DNA of 64,000 nucleotides, from contig NZ_JACNYL010000006.1 of NCBI RefSeq assembly GCF_014692525.1, positions 171,313 to 235,312 on the forward strand, written 5' to 3'. The position numbers were made by a program, and so were the translations under genes. The stretch's first letter is position 1. Every line of letters starts with the position of its first letter. Source of the stretch: Sphingobacterium chuzhouense. Lineage in GTDB: Bacteria; Bacteroidota; Bacteroidia; Sphingobacteriales; Sphingobacteriaceae. The notes below the pieces were generated by a model. It had not been told where the DNA came from, did not search any database, and saw nothing but the letters and a program-made list of their open reading frames with translations. Of the stretch, positions 54,217-63,437 are shown piece after piece.

Positions 54217-55626
54217 ATGGAAGAAGATTTCGAATTTGGCTCACCGGAAGAACAAAGGCTGTCTGTAGACCGATACGAGGAGATGCTTCGCAATCAGGAT
54301 CAATATTTCTTTGATGCCAAGGCCTTTGAAAGTATCATTGAATACTACACAGACAAAAATGATCCCATCAAGGCACTCCAGGTCGCAGAATACGCGAAAA
54401 GCCAACATCCTTACGAATCGAGCTTCCTATTAAAGAAAGCGCAGCTTTTCTTGCGGACGAGTCAATTAGACGAGGCATTGGAAGAGTTGGACAAAGCGAC
54501 GATATTAGAGCCTAACAGTGGAGAAGCTTTTCTCTTAAAGGGAAATATCGCACTATTGCAAGGTGATGTGGAAGAGGGAGAACAGCTATTCCTGTATGCC
54601 ATTGAATTAGGAGAGGATTCTGCGGAAGCCTATTTCCAAATAGCTGAGCTATATCAAATCAAGGGCGAATACGAAAAGGCGATAGCTTATCTTAAGAGAT
54701 CGCTCGAAGCAAACATGGAAAATGACGATGCGCTCCATGCCCTGGCATTTTGTTATGAAATCGTAGACAGGCCGGAAGAAAGCGTAGCATTCTATAAATC
54801 GTATATCGATTCTGACCCGTACTCCTATGCTGCGTGGTTTAATTTGGGATTGGTATATGAACGAATGGACAACTTCGAGGATGCGATAGACGCTTATGAT
54901 TACGCTATCCTAATCAATGAGTCTTTTGTTCCTGCTTACTTTAATAAGGGTAATGTGCTCGTCAACCTGCAAAAATATACCGAAGCCATCGGCGTTTATA
55001 AGCAGACTTTTGAATACGAACGCCCCACTGCCGATGTATATTGTGCTATAGGCGAATGTTATGAAAAACTAGAGCAGATGGATGAGGCCCGGGAAAATTA
55101 TAAGAAGGCCGTTAAACTAGATCCGCTTTTGGCAGACGCCTGGTTTGGAATCGGAGTGACCTTAGATTTTGATGACCGATACTTCGAGTCGCTCCATTTT
55201 TACAAAAAAGCATTGGAGTTAGAAGATAGCAATCCGGATTACTGGTTTGCGATCGCAGATGCCCGGTATAAATTAAAGCAATTTGAAGAATCAGAATTTG
55301 CTTACAATAAAGTGGTACAGCTTAATCCCACGGATGTAGAGGCTTGGCTAGACTTTTCCTCCATCTACTTCGAGCAGGGCAAATACGCGGAAGCTATTGA
55401 CGTTATAGGGGATGCTATCAAGCAGAACCCCGAAGCATCGGAGCTCTATTATAGACTAGTTGCTTATCTATTCGCTCAGGGGAAATACAACGAAGCGCTG
55501 AACTTTCTGGAATTGGGATTAGCTACGAATCCGGATAAATTTCACATCTTATTCGATTATTTGCCACAATTACAGGGTAACAAGATTATTGTCGACATCA
55601 TCAACAAGTATAAAAGTAACTTATGA
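54217..55626 (+). CDS. Tetratricopeptide-repeat protein
   Basis: 469 residues, no signal peptide. From about residue 45 to the end it is a series of some 12 TPR units with the expected spacing (for example AEAYFQIAELYQIKGEYEKA, AWFNLGLVYERMDNFEDA, DVYCAIGECYEKLEQMDEA, ADAWFGIGVTLDFDDRYFES). It is probably a cytoplasmic scaffold for protein-protein contacts. Its stop overlaps the aroE start by 4 bases (ATGA), so the two are translationally coupled. An unusually good ribosome site (AAAGGAG) is present. Confidence 0.9.
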   Translation: MEEDFEFGSPEEQRLSVDRYEEMLRNQDQYFFDAKAFESIIEYYTDKNDPIKALQVAEYAKSQHPYESSFLLKKAQLFLRTSQLDEALEELDKATILEPNSGEAFLLKGNIALLQGDVEEGEQLFLYAIELGEDSAEAYFQIAELYQIKGEYEKAIAYLKRSLEANMENDDALHALAFCYEIVDRPEESVAFYKSYIDSDPYSYAAWFNLGLVYERMDNFEDAIDAYDYAILINESFVPAYFNKGNVLVNLQKYTEAIGVYKQTFEYERPTADVYCAIGECYEKLEQMDEARENYKKAVKLDPLLADAWFGIGVTLDFDDRYFESLHFYKKALELEDSNPDYWFAIADARYKLKQFEESEFAYNKVVQLNPTDVEAWLDFSSIYFEQGKYAEAIDVIGDAIKQNPEASELYYRLVAYLFAQGKYNEALNFLELGLATNPDKFHILFDYLPQLQGNKIIVDIINKYKSNL

Positions 55627-56372
55627 AGAAACTTGGACTAATCGGTTACCCTATTTCGCATTCCTTTTCAAAAAAGTTTTATTTGGAAAAGTTTGAACGC
55701 GAAAATATAACAGACATTCACTATGATCTGTATCCTATTGAGGATATTTCCAATTTCCCGTTGTTATATGAGCGAGACCCAGCTTTCTATGGTTTCAATG
55801 TCACGATTCCGCACAAACGTAATGTAATGCGGTTTTTGAATGAGTTTTCACCGGAAGCAGCAGAGATCAACGCGGTTAATTGTGTACAGGTACGTTGGCA
55901 GGGTGGAAAACCCTATCTAAAGGGTTTTAATACGGATGCATTCGGATTTGAACAATCATTACAACCGCTTTTAAAGCCTCAGCATACGAGTGCTCTAATC
56001 TTTGGAAATGGGGGGGCAGCACAGTCTGTATTTTATGTTTTGCGCAAACTTGGTATCGACTTTAAGATCGTCAGTCGAAGTAGAAATAACGGAGATCTCA
56101 CATATCATGATCTTACCGAAGATATTATCGCATCGCATAAGTTACTCATTAACTGCTCTCCTGTTGGGACTTTTCCAAATGTACAAGATGCGCCCGATAT
56201 TCCATACGACGGAATCGGTTCTGCGCATCTTTTATATGATTTGATATATAACCCGGAAGAAACAGCCTTCTTGAAAAAAGGAAAAGAGCGTGGCGCAGCT
56301 ATCAAAAATGGTCACGAGATGCTTATTTTTCAAGCCGAGAAGAACTGGGAAATCTGGAATCAGGAAGGTTAG
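55623..56372 (+). CDS. aroE: Shikimate 5-dehydrogenase
   Basis: 249 residues, slightly short for AroE as is usual in Bacteroidota. Reduces 3-dehydroshikimate to shikimate with NADPH in aromatic amino-acid synthesis. The N-terminal GLIGYPISHSFSKKFY and NVTIPHKRNVMRFL hold the substrate serines and catalytic lysine. NTDAFGFEQSL and the NADP loop FGNGGAAQSVFYVLRKLG follow. NGHEMLIFQAEKNWEIWN near the C-terminus closes the active site. Confidence 0.96.
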   Translation: MKKLGLIGYPISHSFSKKFYLEKFERENITDIHYDLYPIEDISNFPLLYERDPAFYGFNVTIPHKRNVMRFLNEFSPEAAEINAVNCVQVRWQGGKPYLKGFNTDAFGFEQSLQPLLKPQHTSALIFGNGGAAQSVFYVLRKLGIDFKIVSRSRNNGDLTYHDLTEDIIASHKLLINCSPVGTFPNVQDAPDIPYDGIGSAHLLYDLIYNPEETAFLKKGKERGAAIKNGHEMLIFQAEKNWEIWNQEG

Positions 56373-56383
56373 GGATTTATTTC

Positions 56384-56391
56384 TATTTTTG
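56384..56391 (+). promoter_or_regulatory. -7 box before the MBL hydrolase gene
   Basis: TATTTTTG ends 5 bases before the ATG at 56397, so transcription from it would begin at or near the start codon. Confidence 0.4.
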
Positions 56392-56396
56392 ATGGT

Positions 56397-57038
56397 ATGT
56401 TAAACGTACATTCTTTTGTATTCAACGCTTTTCAAGAAAACACTTACATCGTATTTGACGAGAACGGTTTATGTGCAATCTTCGACCCTGGCATGTCCAA
56501 CTATGAAGAGGAAGCTACTTTTGCCTTCTTTATCGCGGAAAACAACTTGAAACCTATTGCACTGTACAATACACATTGTCATATAGATCATGTATTGGGA
56601 AACCATTTTATATTTGAGAAATATGGATTGATTCCACAGTTCCACGAAGGAGAAGTACCGGTTCTCGTTGCTGTTCAAAATATGGCTCCTATGTATGGCT
56701 TTCGATATGAAACCTCCCCCATTGCGGAGACTTTCTTAGAGGAAAGTCAGTCAATAGAAATTGGAGAACACGCGCTCCAAATCTTACTTGTTCCAGGCCA
56801 TTCACCAGCTCATCTGTGTTTCTATTCTGCTCCGGACGGTTTTGTGATAGGAGGAGACGTACTTTTTCGTAATAGTATAGGCCGAACCGATTTACCTGGT
56901 GGCAACCATCAACAGTTGCTCGACAATATTCAACAGAAAATGTACACATTACCTGATGAAACAGTGGTCTACCCTGGACACGGCTCTTCCACAACAATAG
57001 GATTTGAGAAAGAAACCAACCCATTTGTAAGGGGATAA
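56397..57038 (+). CDS. MBL-fold metal-dependent hydrolase (glyoxalase II-like)
   Basis: 213 residues. The metal motif is NTHCHIDHVLGNH near residue 59 (H-x-H-x-D-H). Further ligands are in VPGHSPAHLCF, FVIGGDVLFRNSIGRTDLPGG and VYPGHGSSTTIGFEK. The length and YxGH-type ending match the group of small hydroxyacylglutathione-hydrolase-like enzymes; the natural thioester or other substrate is unknown. It lies 5 bases upstream of the permease gene and may share a transcript. Confidence 0.92.
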   Translation: MLNVHSFVFNAFQENTYIVFDENGLCAIFDPGMSNYEEEATFAFFIAENNLKPIALYNTHCHIDHVLGNHFIFEKYGLIPQFHEGEVPVLVAVQNMAPMYGFRYETSPIAETFLEESQSIEIGEHALQILLVPGHSPAHLCFYSAPDGFVIGGDVLFRNSIGRTDLPGGNHQQLLDNIQQKMYTLPDETVVYPGHGSSTTIGFEKETNPFVRG

Positions 57039-57043
57039 AAAAC

Positions 57044-58282
57044 ATGAAGCTATCTCTCTTTTTTGCAAAACGGTACTTATTCTCCAAGAAATCGGTAAAC
57101 GCGATCAATATTATATCGGCAATCAGTGTCATCGGTGTGTTGGTGAGCAGTGCCGCGTTGGTTATCGTTCTATCTTTTTATAATGGCATGGAAAATCTCA
57201 TCCTGTCTCTATATAGTACGTTTGCTCCCGAACTTCGTATAGAACCAGCACAAGGTAAAGTATTCGACGCTAGTCAGCAAGTTTTTGAAGATTTACGCAA
57301 AAACAATGATATACAGAGTTATTCAGAAATATTGGAAGACAAGGTACTTGTTCAGTACGATAATCAGCAATTTGTAGCTCAAATTAAAGGCGTTGAACCG
57401 CAAAGCCTGTTAGCTGTTGATCATCAAGGCATGCTATATGCAGGCAGCTTGGAGATTTCCGATAACACTCCCACAGCACTAATCGGTGCGCAAATACAGG
57501 CTAACCTACGTATTCCGATTGACGGTTTTAATAATGACATACAGCTTTTCTCTCCTCGAAAAGGTGCATCAGGAACAAGTATCAACCCGATGGATGACAT
57601 CAATATTCGTCGGCTTTCTCCCGTTGGTGTGCTCCATTATGAACCGGGATTCAATGATCTTATTATTACCCCCATTGGATTTGCAAAGGAACTACTCAAC
57701 GAACATGAACATGTTTCAGCTATAGAGATCTATACAAAAGATTCTAGCCGTGTAACAGGCCTACAAAAAGAAATACAGCGAAACCTAGGTGACAGCTTCA
57801 TCGTAAAAAACAGGGAGCAGCAGAACCCTTTATTATATAAAACGGTTCGCTCTGAAAAATGGATAGTCTTTTTTATCTTGACGGTAATTGGCATCATTGC
57901 CATATTTAATATTATTGGCTCATTGACGATGTTAGTCATCGATAAGAAACAAGACATGACCATATTGGCAAGTCTTGGAGCAGATAAAACACTTATCCAA
58001 CGGATCTTTTTTTTAGAGGGGATAATGATTGCTTTTATTGGTGGATTGATAGGTATTGGATTAGGATTTATCTTCTGTTTACTACAGGAAAAATTTGGCA
58101 TTATTCGTACAGGTGAAGGAGTAAACCCCATCATGGATATCTATCCGGTTGATATACGTATATTGGATTTTATACTGGTATTTGTTACGGTAATGTTAGT
58201 TGCTCTTTTGGTTTCTTACATCTCTTCGTTACTGAGCGTACGAGAACTGAAAAGGGATACAAACATGCGCTCCATAGACTAA
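57044..58282 (+). CDS. FtsX-type ABC transporter permease (LolC/LolE-like)
   Basis: 412 residues with four membrane spans: one after the N-terminal RYLFSKKSVNAINIIS and three in the C-terminal FtsX domain (about 275-400, IVFFILTVIGIIAIFNIIGS, then IDKKQDMTILASLGA). A large periplasmic MacB-like region lies between. This is the layout of LolC/LolE permeases that pull lipoproteins from the inner membrane. The ATPase partner is not in the window. The stop directly abuts the stop of the convergent gene at 58283. Confidence 0.9.
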   Translation: MKLSLFFAKRYLFSKKSVNAINIISAISVIGVLVSSAALVIVLSFYNGMENLILSLYSTFAPELRIEPAQGKVFDASQQVFEDLRKNNDIQSYSEILEDKVLVQYDNQQFVAQIKGVEPQSLLAVDHQGMLYAGSLEISDNTPTALIGAQIQANLRIPIDGFNNDIQLFSPRKGASGTSINPMDDINIRRLSPVGVLHYEPGFNDLIITPIGFAKELLNEHEHVSAIEIYTKDSSRVTGLQKEIQRNLGDSFIVKNREQQNPLLYKTVRSEKWIVFFILTVIGIIAIFNIIGSLTMLVIDKKQDMTILASLGADKTLIQRIFFLEGIMIAFIGGLIGIGLGFIFCLLQEKFGIIRTGEGVNPIMDIYPVDIRILDFILVFVTVMLVALLVSYISSLLSVRELKRDTNMRSID

Positions 58283-58930
58283 CTAATATTCCAAGCGCTT
58301 TCTACTATAGTCTCCCTTGACAATTGAATTTATGAACGAACCCCACGCGAACGGACTAAATAAGGGATTGGCAAAACGTTGATTAATAGCTTTATTAGAC
58401 ATATTGATATGGCGCTGCATAGAGTTAAATGTCTGAATTTCTTCTGCACTTCTTGGTACCACTTGCGATAGTGCCGCAAGCGCATCGGGCGATAGGCTAT
58501 TACGAATTCTGGATATATTGTCATCACTGACATCTAACGCCATAAATGCCATGTTGAATTCTTCTATACTAGCCCACGGGAAAGGCATAACCGCCGGCAA
58601 TTCGATAACCAAGCTTTTCATATTTATCTTCGCCGTAAACTTATCAGAAGCCGTTTCAGGAATGACGAATTCGACGGGTTCAAAACCGACAGATGTAAAC
58701 CTAATCGTGTCGCCCACATGAGCCACAAAGGAGAAAAACCCTTCGTTATTTGCGGCGTGTACTTGGTTGTTATAACTAACATTCGTAACGGTAACAAAAG
58801 GCACAGGAAGTTCCCCTCCCACAGAACTTATCAGCCCGCTGAATTGTACGATTTTCCTTTCTTGAGCTGATATGGTCCCCCACGAGAGAAAAAGAATCAA
58901 GGTGAATATATAATAAGATCTTCCCGCCAT
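58283..58930 (-). CDS. Secreted carboxypeptidase-regulatory-like domain protein
   Basis: 215 residues. The signal peptide ends near TISAQ. Residues about 25-110 form a beta-sandwich of the CarboxypepD_reg-like type (QFSGLISSVGGELPVPFVTV, then GFFSFVAHVGDTIRFTSVGF). The rest is helical and unassigned. Many Bacteroidota encode such proteins beside permeases or barrels; the function is unknown. A TAAATTTG box lies exactly 4 bases before the ATG. It is convergent with the permease gene with no bases between stops. Confidence 0.8.
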   Translation of the reverse strand: MAGRSYYIFTLILFLSWGTISAQERKIVQFSGLISSVGGELPVPFVTVTNVSYNNQVHAANNEGFFSFVAHVGDTIRFTSVGFEPVEFVIPETASDKFTAKINMKSLVIELPAVMPFPWASIEEFNMAFMALDVSDDNISRIRNSLSPDALAALSQVVPRSAEEIQTFNSMQRHINMSNKAINQRFANPLFSPFAWGSFINSIVKGDYSRKRLEY

Positions 58931-58934
58931 GTTT

Positions 58935-58942
58935 CAAATTTA
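58935..58942 (-). promoter_or_regulatory. -7 box before the 58283-58930 gene, leaderless spacing
   Basis: TAAATTTG on the minus strand, followed by four bases (AAAC) and the ATG. No TTG box stands at the expected -33 position. Confidence 0.45.
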
Positions 58943-58988
58943 TACAATCTTCATCCAAGAAGGTTGTTAATTTTTGTTAACCCCCTCT

Positions 58989-59258
58989 TTACATCGGACT
59001 GATGGCATTCGGATCATTCATATCCGTCAAATTGATCGCTTCTACGCTAGTGATTTCGGGAACTGCTTTTTTTATGGCTTGTTCCAATCCTGCTTTAAAT
59101 GTCATAATACTCATGGAACAATTTGCACAGGTTCCCAACAGCTTCAATTTAACGACATTGTCTGGAGTGATTTCTTCTACAACGACGTTTCCTCCATCGG
59201 TTTCCAAATAAGGACGGATGGTATCCAATGCCTGCTCTACGCGCTCTTGTAATGTCAT
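58989..59258 (-). CDS. NifU C-terminal domain protein (iron-sulfur carrier)
   Basis: About 89 residues from ATG at 59258 (MTLQERVEQAL); the frame runs on to 59321 but the family begins here. It carries RPYLETDGGNVVVEEI and LLGTCANCSMSIMTFKAG, whose CxxC binds a transferable Fe-S cluster, and the C-terminal AVPEITSVEAI. It is a stand-alone Nfu-type scaffold or carrier that delivers clusters to apoproteins. Confidence 0.93.
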   Translation of the reverse strand: MTLQERVEQALDTIRPYLETDGGNVVVEEITPDNVVKLKLLGTCANCSMSIMTFKAGLEQAIKKAVPEITSVEAINLTDMNDPNAISPM

Positions 59259-59450
59259 TTCTGTTTTAAACCCTTTATTAAGATGTAAATATAGACATTT
59301 TATTAAAATTATCCTTATCATGGTCTAATAAAGCATTAGAATTCAACATTTCGTTGACAGAGAAGGAAACTGCGGTTAAAGAATGTTAAACCACTTTGTT
59401 TAAGTAGGTTTCACTATAAAATTGGGTTATATTGCGCTGCTAAAATTTAA

Positions 59451-59481
59451 TTGAATCTTATTTGAATTTGACGTATCTTTG
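59451..59481 (+). promoter_or_regulatory. Full -33/-7 promoter of bamD, leaderless spacing
   Basis: TTG (59451-59453), a 20-base spacer and TATCTTTG (59474-59481), then exactly 4 bases to the ATG at 59486. This is the best consensus promoter in the window. Confidence 0.75.
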
Positions 59482-59485
59482 TAAA

Positions 59486-60409
59486 ATGTTTTTAAATAGA
59501 CGTATTGTTTCATTATGGGCAGGATTGCTGCTAATTGTACTGGTAAGCGGTTGTAAGAGCAAGTTTGAAAAACTTCGCGCGAGCAATAATATTGCCATGA
59601 AATACCAGGAAGCGGTCAAGTTATATGAAAAGAAAAAATACAGTAAAGCTGTCATTCTTTTTGAAGACTTAATGACTAAGTACCGTGGGCAGGCCGAAGC
59701 GGAAGATCTTTACTATTATACGGCTTATACAAACTACCGTTTAAGAGACTATACCTCGGCCAGGTATCATTTCAAGAATTTTGCGACCACTTATCCGAAC
59801 AGTCCCCGGGCAGAGGAATGTCGTTTTATGGCTGCATATTGTTTTTATGTAGATTCACCTCGCTCGTCCCTTGATCAAGAGAATACCCGGAAAGCTATAG
59901 ACGAGCTTCAATTGTTTATAAATCTATATCCGGATGGAGAGCGTGCTGAAGAGGCTGGGCAGTTGATACAAAACTTGCGTGATAAGCTGGAGCAAAAAGC
60001 TTTTGCTAATGCAAAATTGTATTATGATATGGGTCAACCTGATGATTATAGAGCCGCTGTCATCGCCTTCGAGAGTATGCTTAGGCAATACCCGGATACA
60101 CGATATGCAGAGGAAATCGAGTTTTTGATTTTAAAATCACAATATCTGTTTGCCCAAAACAGTATGCCATATAGACAAGAGGCGAGGTTTAATGAAGCAA
60201 TCGATTATTATCAATCATTTGTTGAAAGCTACCCGCAAAGTAAATACAAAAAGGAGGCTGATGATCTACGTTCCAGTGCCGAAAGGCAAATCGCGTATGT
60301 TGTGAGACGCATGGATGAGATAAATAAAATGCGTGAAGAGCACGAACGAGAACTAGGCATCACCAAAGAAGCAGCGGCTATAGAAGAAAGTACCTCTGCG
60401 ATACAATAA
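59486..60409 (+). CDS. bamD: Outer-membrane assembly lipoprotein BamD (YfiO)
   Basis: About 307 residues from ATG at 59486. The longer frame beginning at a TTG at 59462 runs through the promoter and would bury the signal peptide. The lipobox LVSGC places the lipidated cysteine at residue 23. Five TPR-like repeats follow (LYEKKKYSKAVILFEDLMTK, LYYYTAYTNYRLRDYTSA, HFKNFATTYPNSPRAEECRF and later copies), ending with a charged helix. It is part of the BAM complex that inserts barrel proteins. Confidence 0.94.
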   Translation: MFLNRRIVSLWAGLLLIVLVSGCKSKFEKLRASNNIAMKYQEAVKLYEKKKYSKAVILFEDLMTKYRGQAEAEDLYYYTAYTNYRLRDYTSARYHFKNFATTYPNSPRAEECRFMAAYCFYVDSPRSSLDQENTRKAIDELQLFINLYPDGERAEEAGQLIQNLRDKLEQKAFANAKLYYDMGQPDDYRAAVIAFESMLRQYPDTRYAEEIEFLILKSQYLFAQNSMPYRQEARFNEAIDYYQSFVESYPQSKYKKEADDLRSSAERQIAYVVRRMDEINKMREEHERELGITKEAAAIEESTSAIQ

Positions 60410-60441
60410 TTAAATTCGAAATTTATAATACATTTTTAACG

Positions 60442-60771
60442 ATGAGTCAACATAAAAATACTTCTATTCCTTCATCAACGGTAACACGTGATTTGAGACA
60501 ATTAGACAAAGGCACGCATAACATTTATGAATCTATCGTTGTCATTGCGAAACGTGCCAATCAAATTGCAGTGGATGTGAAAGAAGAATTGAATGGTAAA
60601 TTGGCAGAATTTGCGACAACCAATGACAACTTAGAGGAAGTCTTTGAAAACCGTGAGCAAATAGAGATATCCAAGCATTACGAACGTATGCCTAAACCCT
60701 CTCTTGTAGCAATAGACGAGTTTTTGAATGACAAAGTCTACTTTAGAAATCCAGCGAAAGAACAAGAATAG
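60442..60771 (+). CDS. rpoZ: RNA polymerase omega subunit (Rpb6-like)
   Basis: 109 residues. The core NIYESIVVIAKRANQIAVDV is the omega/Rpb6 signature that clamps the beta' subunit. The N-terminus (STVTRDLRQLDKGTHN) and the C-terminal ISKHYERMPKPSLVAIDEF are typical of Bacteroidota members, which are longer than E. coli omega. It lies between bamD and coaBC, a common order in the phylum, and is probably co-transcribed with both. Confidence 0.92.
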   Translation: MSQHKNTSIPSSTVTRDLRQLDKGTHNIYESIVVIAKRANQIAVDVKEELNGKLAEFATTNDNLEEVFENREQIEISKHYERMPKPSLVAIDEFLNDKVYFRNPAKEQE

Positions 60772-60782
60772 TCTTTTAGGGG

Positions 60783-61994
60783 ATGTCGTTAAGAGGCAAA
60801 AATATAGTAATTGGTGTATGCGGCGGCATTGCCGCATACAAAATTGCATATCTTGTTCGCCTTTTGGTTAAAGAAAATGCCAACGTACAGGTTTTAATGA
60901 CACCCGATGCCAAGGAATTTATTACACCACTGACCTTGGCTACCCTATCTAAGCATCCTGTTTTGTCTGATTATATTGATCGACATACAGAGACTTGGAA
61001 TAATCATGTAGAGCTAGGTCTTCATGCAGATTTACTAGTTATCGCCCCCGCCACCGCCAATACACTGAGTAAAATGGCTTATGGAGCGTGCGACAACCTG
61101 TTGTTAGCGACTTATCTTTCTGCGAAATGTCCTGTTATGTTTGCTCCCGCAATGGATTTGGATATGTGGTTGCACCCGAGTACACGGGAAAACGTCAAAC
61201 GTCTCCTCGGTTTCGGAAATATCTTGATTGCTCCCGGAAATGGAGAACTTGCAAGTGGCTTGACAGGTGAAGGAAGACTCGCCGAACCGGAAGAAATCCT
61301 AAAACGGATTCAACTTTTCTTTCATGCTTCATTACCGCTGAACGGCAAGAAAGCATTAGTATCTGCTGGACCAACTCATGAAGCGATTGATCCCGTTCGT
61401 TTTATAGGAAATCATTCCAGCGGAAAAATGGGATATGCGATTGCATCCGCTTTGCAATCGCTCGGTGCATCTGTAACATTGGTTAGCGGCCCTACACAGC
61501 TCCCTACTCCGCCAAATGTTGATCGATACGATGTCACTTCAGCACAAGAAATGCTAACGGCTTGTTCCACCTATTTTGAAACTTCGGACATTATCGTTAT
61601 GAGTGCTGCTGTAGCCGACTACACACCTATTGAGATTGCATCCCAAAAAATCAAGAAAAAAGACACACATCTTGAAATAGCACTGAAAAAAACAACAGAT
61701 ATTCTAGCGACATTGGGTGCTAAGAAAACGGCAAAACAGACCTTGATAGGTTTTGCTTTGGAAACGGAAAATGAACTTCCATACGCGCAAGACAAATTAA
61801 AACGCAAGAACCTGGATTATATTGTATTAAATTCTATGCAGGACAAAGGAGCTGGTTTTGCTGGAGATACAAACAAGGTTACCATTATCGATAGAAAAGG
61901 TGAAATCCAACAGTTCGAACTAAAGAGCAAAAAAGAGGTAGCAGAAGATATTGCCACCCTTATAGTCGCTCACCAAGCCACTATAAATTCATAA
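60783..61994 (+). CDS. coaBC: Bifunctional phosphopantothenoylcysteine decarboxylase/synthase
   Basis: 403 residues. The N-terminal flavin decarboxylase (CoaC, about 1-185) has IVIGVCGGIAAYKIAYL, NNHVELGLHADLLVIAPATA, PAMDLDMWLHPSTRENV and PGNGELASGLTGEGRL. The C-terminal synthase (CoaB, about 190-400) has ALVSAGPTHEAIDPVRFIG, NHSSGKMGYAIA and KLKRKNLDYIVLN. Together they turn phosphopantothenate into phosphopantetheine for coenzyme A. AGGGG precedes the ATG. Its last 14 bases overlap the end of the convergent methyltransferase gene. Confidence 0.97.
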   Translation: MSLRGKNIVIGVCGGIAAYKIAYLVRLLVKENANVQVLMTPDAKEFITPLTLATLSKHPVLSDYIDRHTETWNNHVELGLHADLLVIAPATANTLSKMAYGACDNLLLATYLSAKCPVMFAPAMDLDMWLHPSTRENVKRLLGFGNILIAPGNGELASGLTGEGRLAEPEEILKRIQLFFHASLPLNGKKALVSAGPTHEAIDPVRFIGNHSSGKMGYAIASALQSLGASVTLVSGPTQLPTPPNVDRYDVTSAQEMLTACSTYFETSDIIVMSAAVADYTPIEIASQKIKKKDTHLEIALKKTTDILATLGAKKTAKQTLIGFALETENELPYAQDKLKRKNLDYIVLNSMQDKGAGFAGDTNKVTIIDRKGEIQQFELKSKKEVAEDIATLIVAHQATINS

Positions 61995-63348
61995 TTCTGA
62001 CCTCTTTGGGATAATAATTATTTATTCGATTGGCCAATATCTTAATCCACCCTAGATTTGTTTCTTTATATCGCACCAAACACCAACCGGATTTTACGGC
62101 TGTGAAATGTTCTTTATCTAAGCTTTCTTTTCGTAAAAATTGAAGCGCCACATCTAATGTTACGTCTTGTGCAGACAAATCTTGTTTTATATGTACACTA
62201 CATGCTAAATCGTGTGACGGCAACAGTTCTCTACCTGTCCATTTCCCTATGTTGGTTCCTGCCTGTTTGATATATAAAACGTGTTGAAGCCATTTAATAT
62301 CGTCTTCATAGTTTTTGGGAAAAATATGGATATGATCTCCGTGCATAAATTGTACGTGATTCTGGCTTTCTTCTATCCAGTTCGAAACCACTTTTGGAGG
62401 TACAGCATTCTTTTCAAACTTATTTTTCTTACGATTAAACGTAAGCTGGCGTTCCTTTTTTTGTAATACGGCAACAAAAAAACCTTCTCCTTTCAGCTTA
62501 TGAGGATAAAAACGGTATCCTATGGCTTTATGTTTCGCGGATTGCGTCTCTTCAATACCCCAGTCGGAATCAAGGGTAATAGAAATCGTTTCAAATGCAT
62601 ATTCTGTCGATAACCAATCTAAAATATCTTCATTTTCTTCCCTAGAGTAAGAACATGTGGAATAGATTAAATACCCATCTGTAACTAGTGCATCCAATGA
62701 TTCGGCAAGAATCCTCTTTTGTCTGTCGCTACATAATTTGACGTTGGCTAAAGACCATTCATCAACGGTATCCTGATCTTTACGAAACATTCCAGAACCC
62801 GAGCATGGCGCGTCAACTAATAATAAATCAAAGTATCCGGGTAAGCGACTGAATGCAGAAGGATCATTGTTTGTTACAACGACATTGGATGTTCCCCAAC
62901 GCACGATATTATCCGCCAGAATATTAGCTCGTGACTTAATAACTTCATTGGATACCAATAAACTTTCACTTCCCAAATAACTTACCAATAGGGTTGATTT
63001 ACCTCCAGGCGCCGCACATAAATCCAAGACTCTAATCGAACTATTTTTCAAACCGATCTCCTCTAAAATATGGGCGATAAACATCGAAGAGGCTTCCTGC
63101 ACATAATAGCATCCGGCATGATATAAAGGATCTAATGTAAAAACAGGGCGTTCAGCCAGATAGTAACCTCTGTCACACCATGGCACGGGGCTCACATCTT
63201 CAAATGGAACAGTGTCTTGTTTTAGTGAATTCAGGCGAATAGAGGTAATCTTATCACCTTGTTCATGTACTTTATTGAAAGCTTCGGAGTCAAACCCTTC
63301 TTGCTCATTCAATCGCTTAACAAGTTCATTAGGCAAAAAATTACTCAT
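61981..63348 (-). CDS. 16S rRNA m5C methyltransferase, RsmF-like (NOP2/Sun family)
   Basis: 455 residues. The SAM site is VLDLCAAPGGKSTLL near residue 110; LLVDAPCSGSGMFRKD holds the release cysteine and YSTCSYSREENEDI the catalytic cysteine. The C-terminal third (about 310-455) is a PUA-like RNA-binding region ending in a pseudouridine-synthase-like KSGWCLVRYKETNLGWIK. The length and tail match RsmF/YebU rather than RsmB. It methylates a cytosine in rRNA. The convergent end overlaps coaBC by 14 bases. Confidence 0.9.
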   Translation of the reverse strand: MSNFLPNELVKRLNEQEGFDSEAFNKVHEQGDKITSIRLNSLKQDTVPFEDVSPVPWCDRGYYLAERPVFTLDPLYHAGCYYVQEASSMFIAHILEEIGLKNSSIRVLDLCAAPGGKSTLLVSYLGSESLLVSNEVIKSRANILADNIVRWGTSNVVVTNNDPSAFSRLPGYFDLLLVDAPCSGSGMFRKDQDTVDEWSLANVKLCSDRQKRILAESLDALVTDGYLIYSTCSYSREENEDILDWLSTEYAFETISITLDSDWGIEETQSAKHKAIGYRFYPHKLKGEGFFVAVLQKKERQLTFNRKKNKFEKNAVPPKVVSNWIEESQNHVQFMHGDHIHIFPKNYEDDIKWLQHVLYIKQAGTNIGKWTGRELLPSHDLACSVHIKQDLSAQDVTLDVALQFLRKESLDKEHFTAVKSGWCLVRYKETNLGWIKILANRINNYYPKEVRIMNL

Positions 63349-63437
63349 CGCTTTATCGTTTAATTCTATTTCTCTGTAAATTTACCACAATATGCAAGGA
63401 ATCACAAAATAGATAAGAATAGAAAATAACTAAATTA

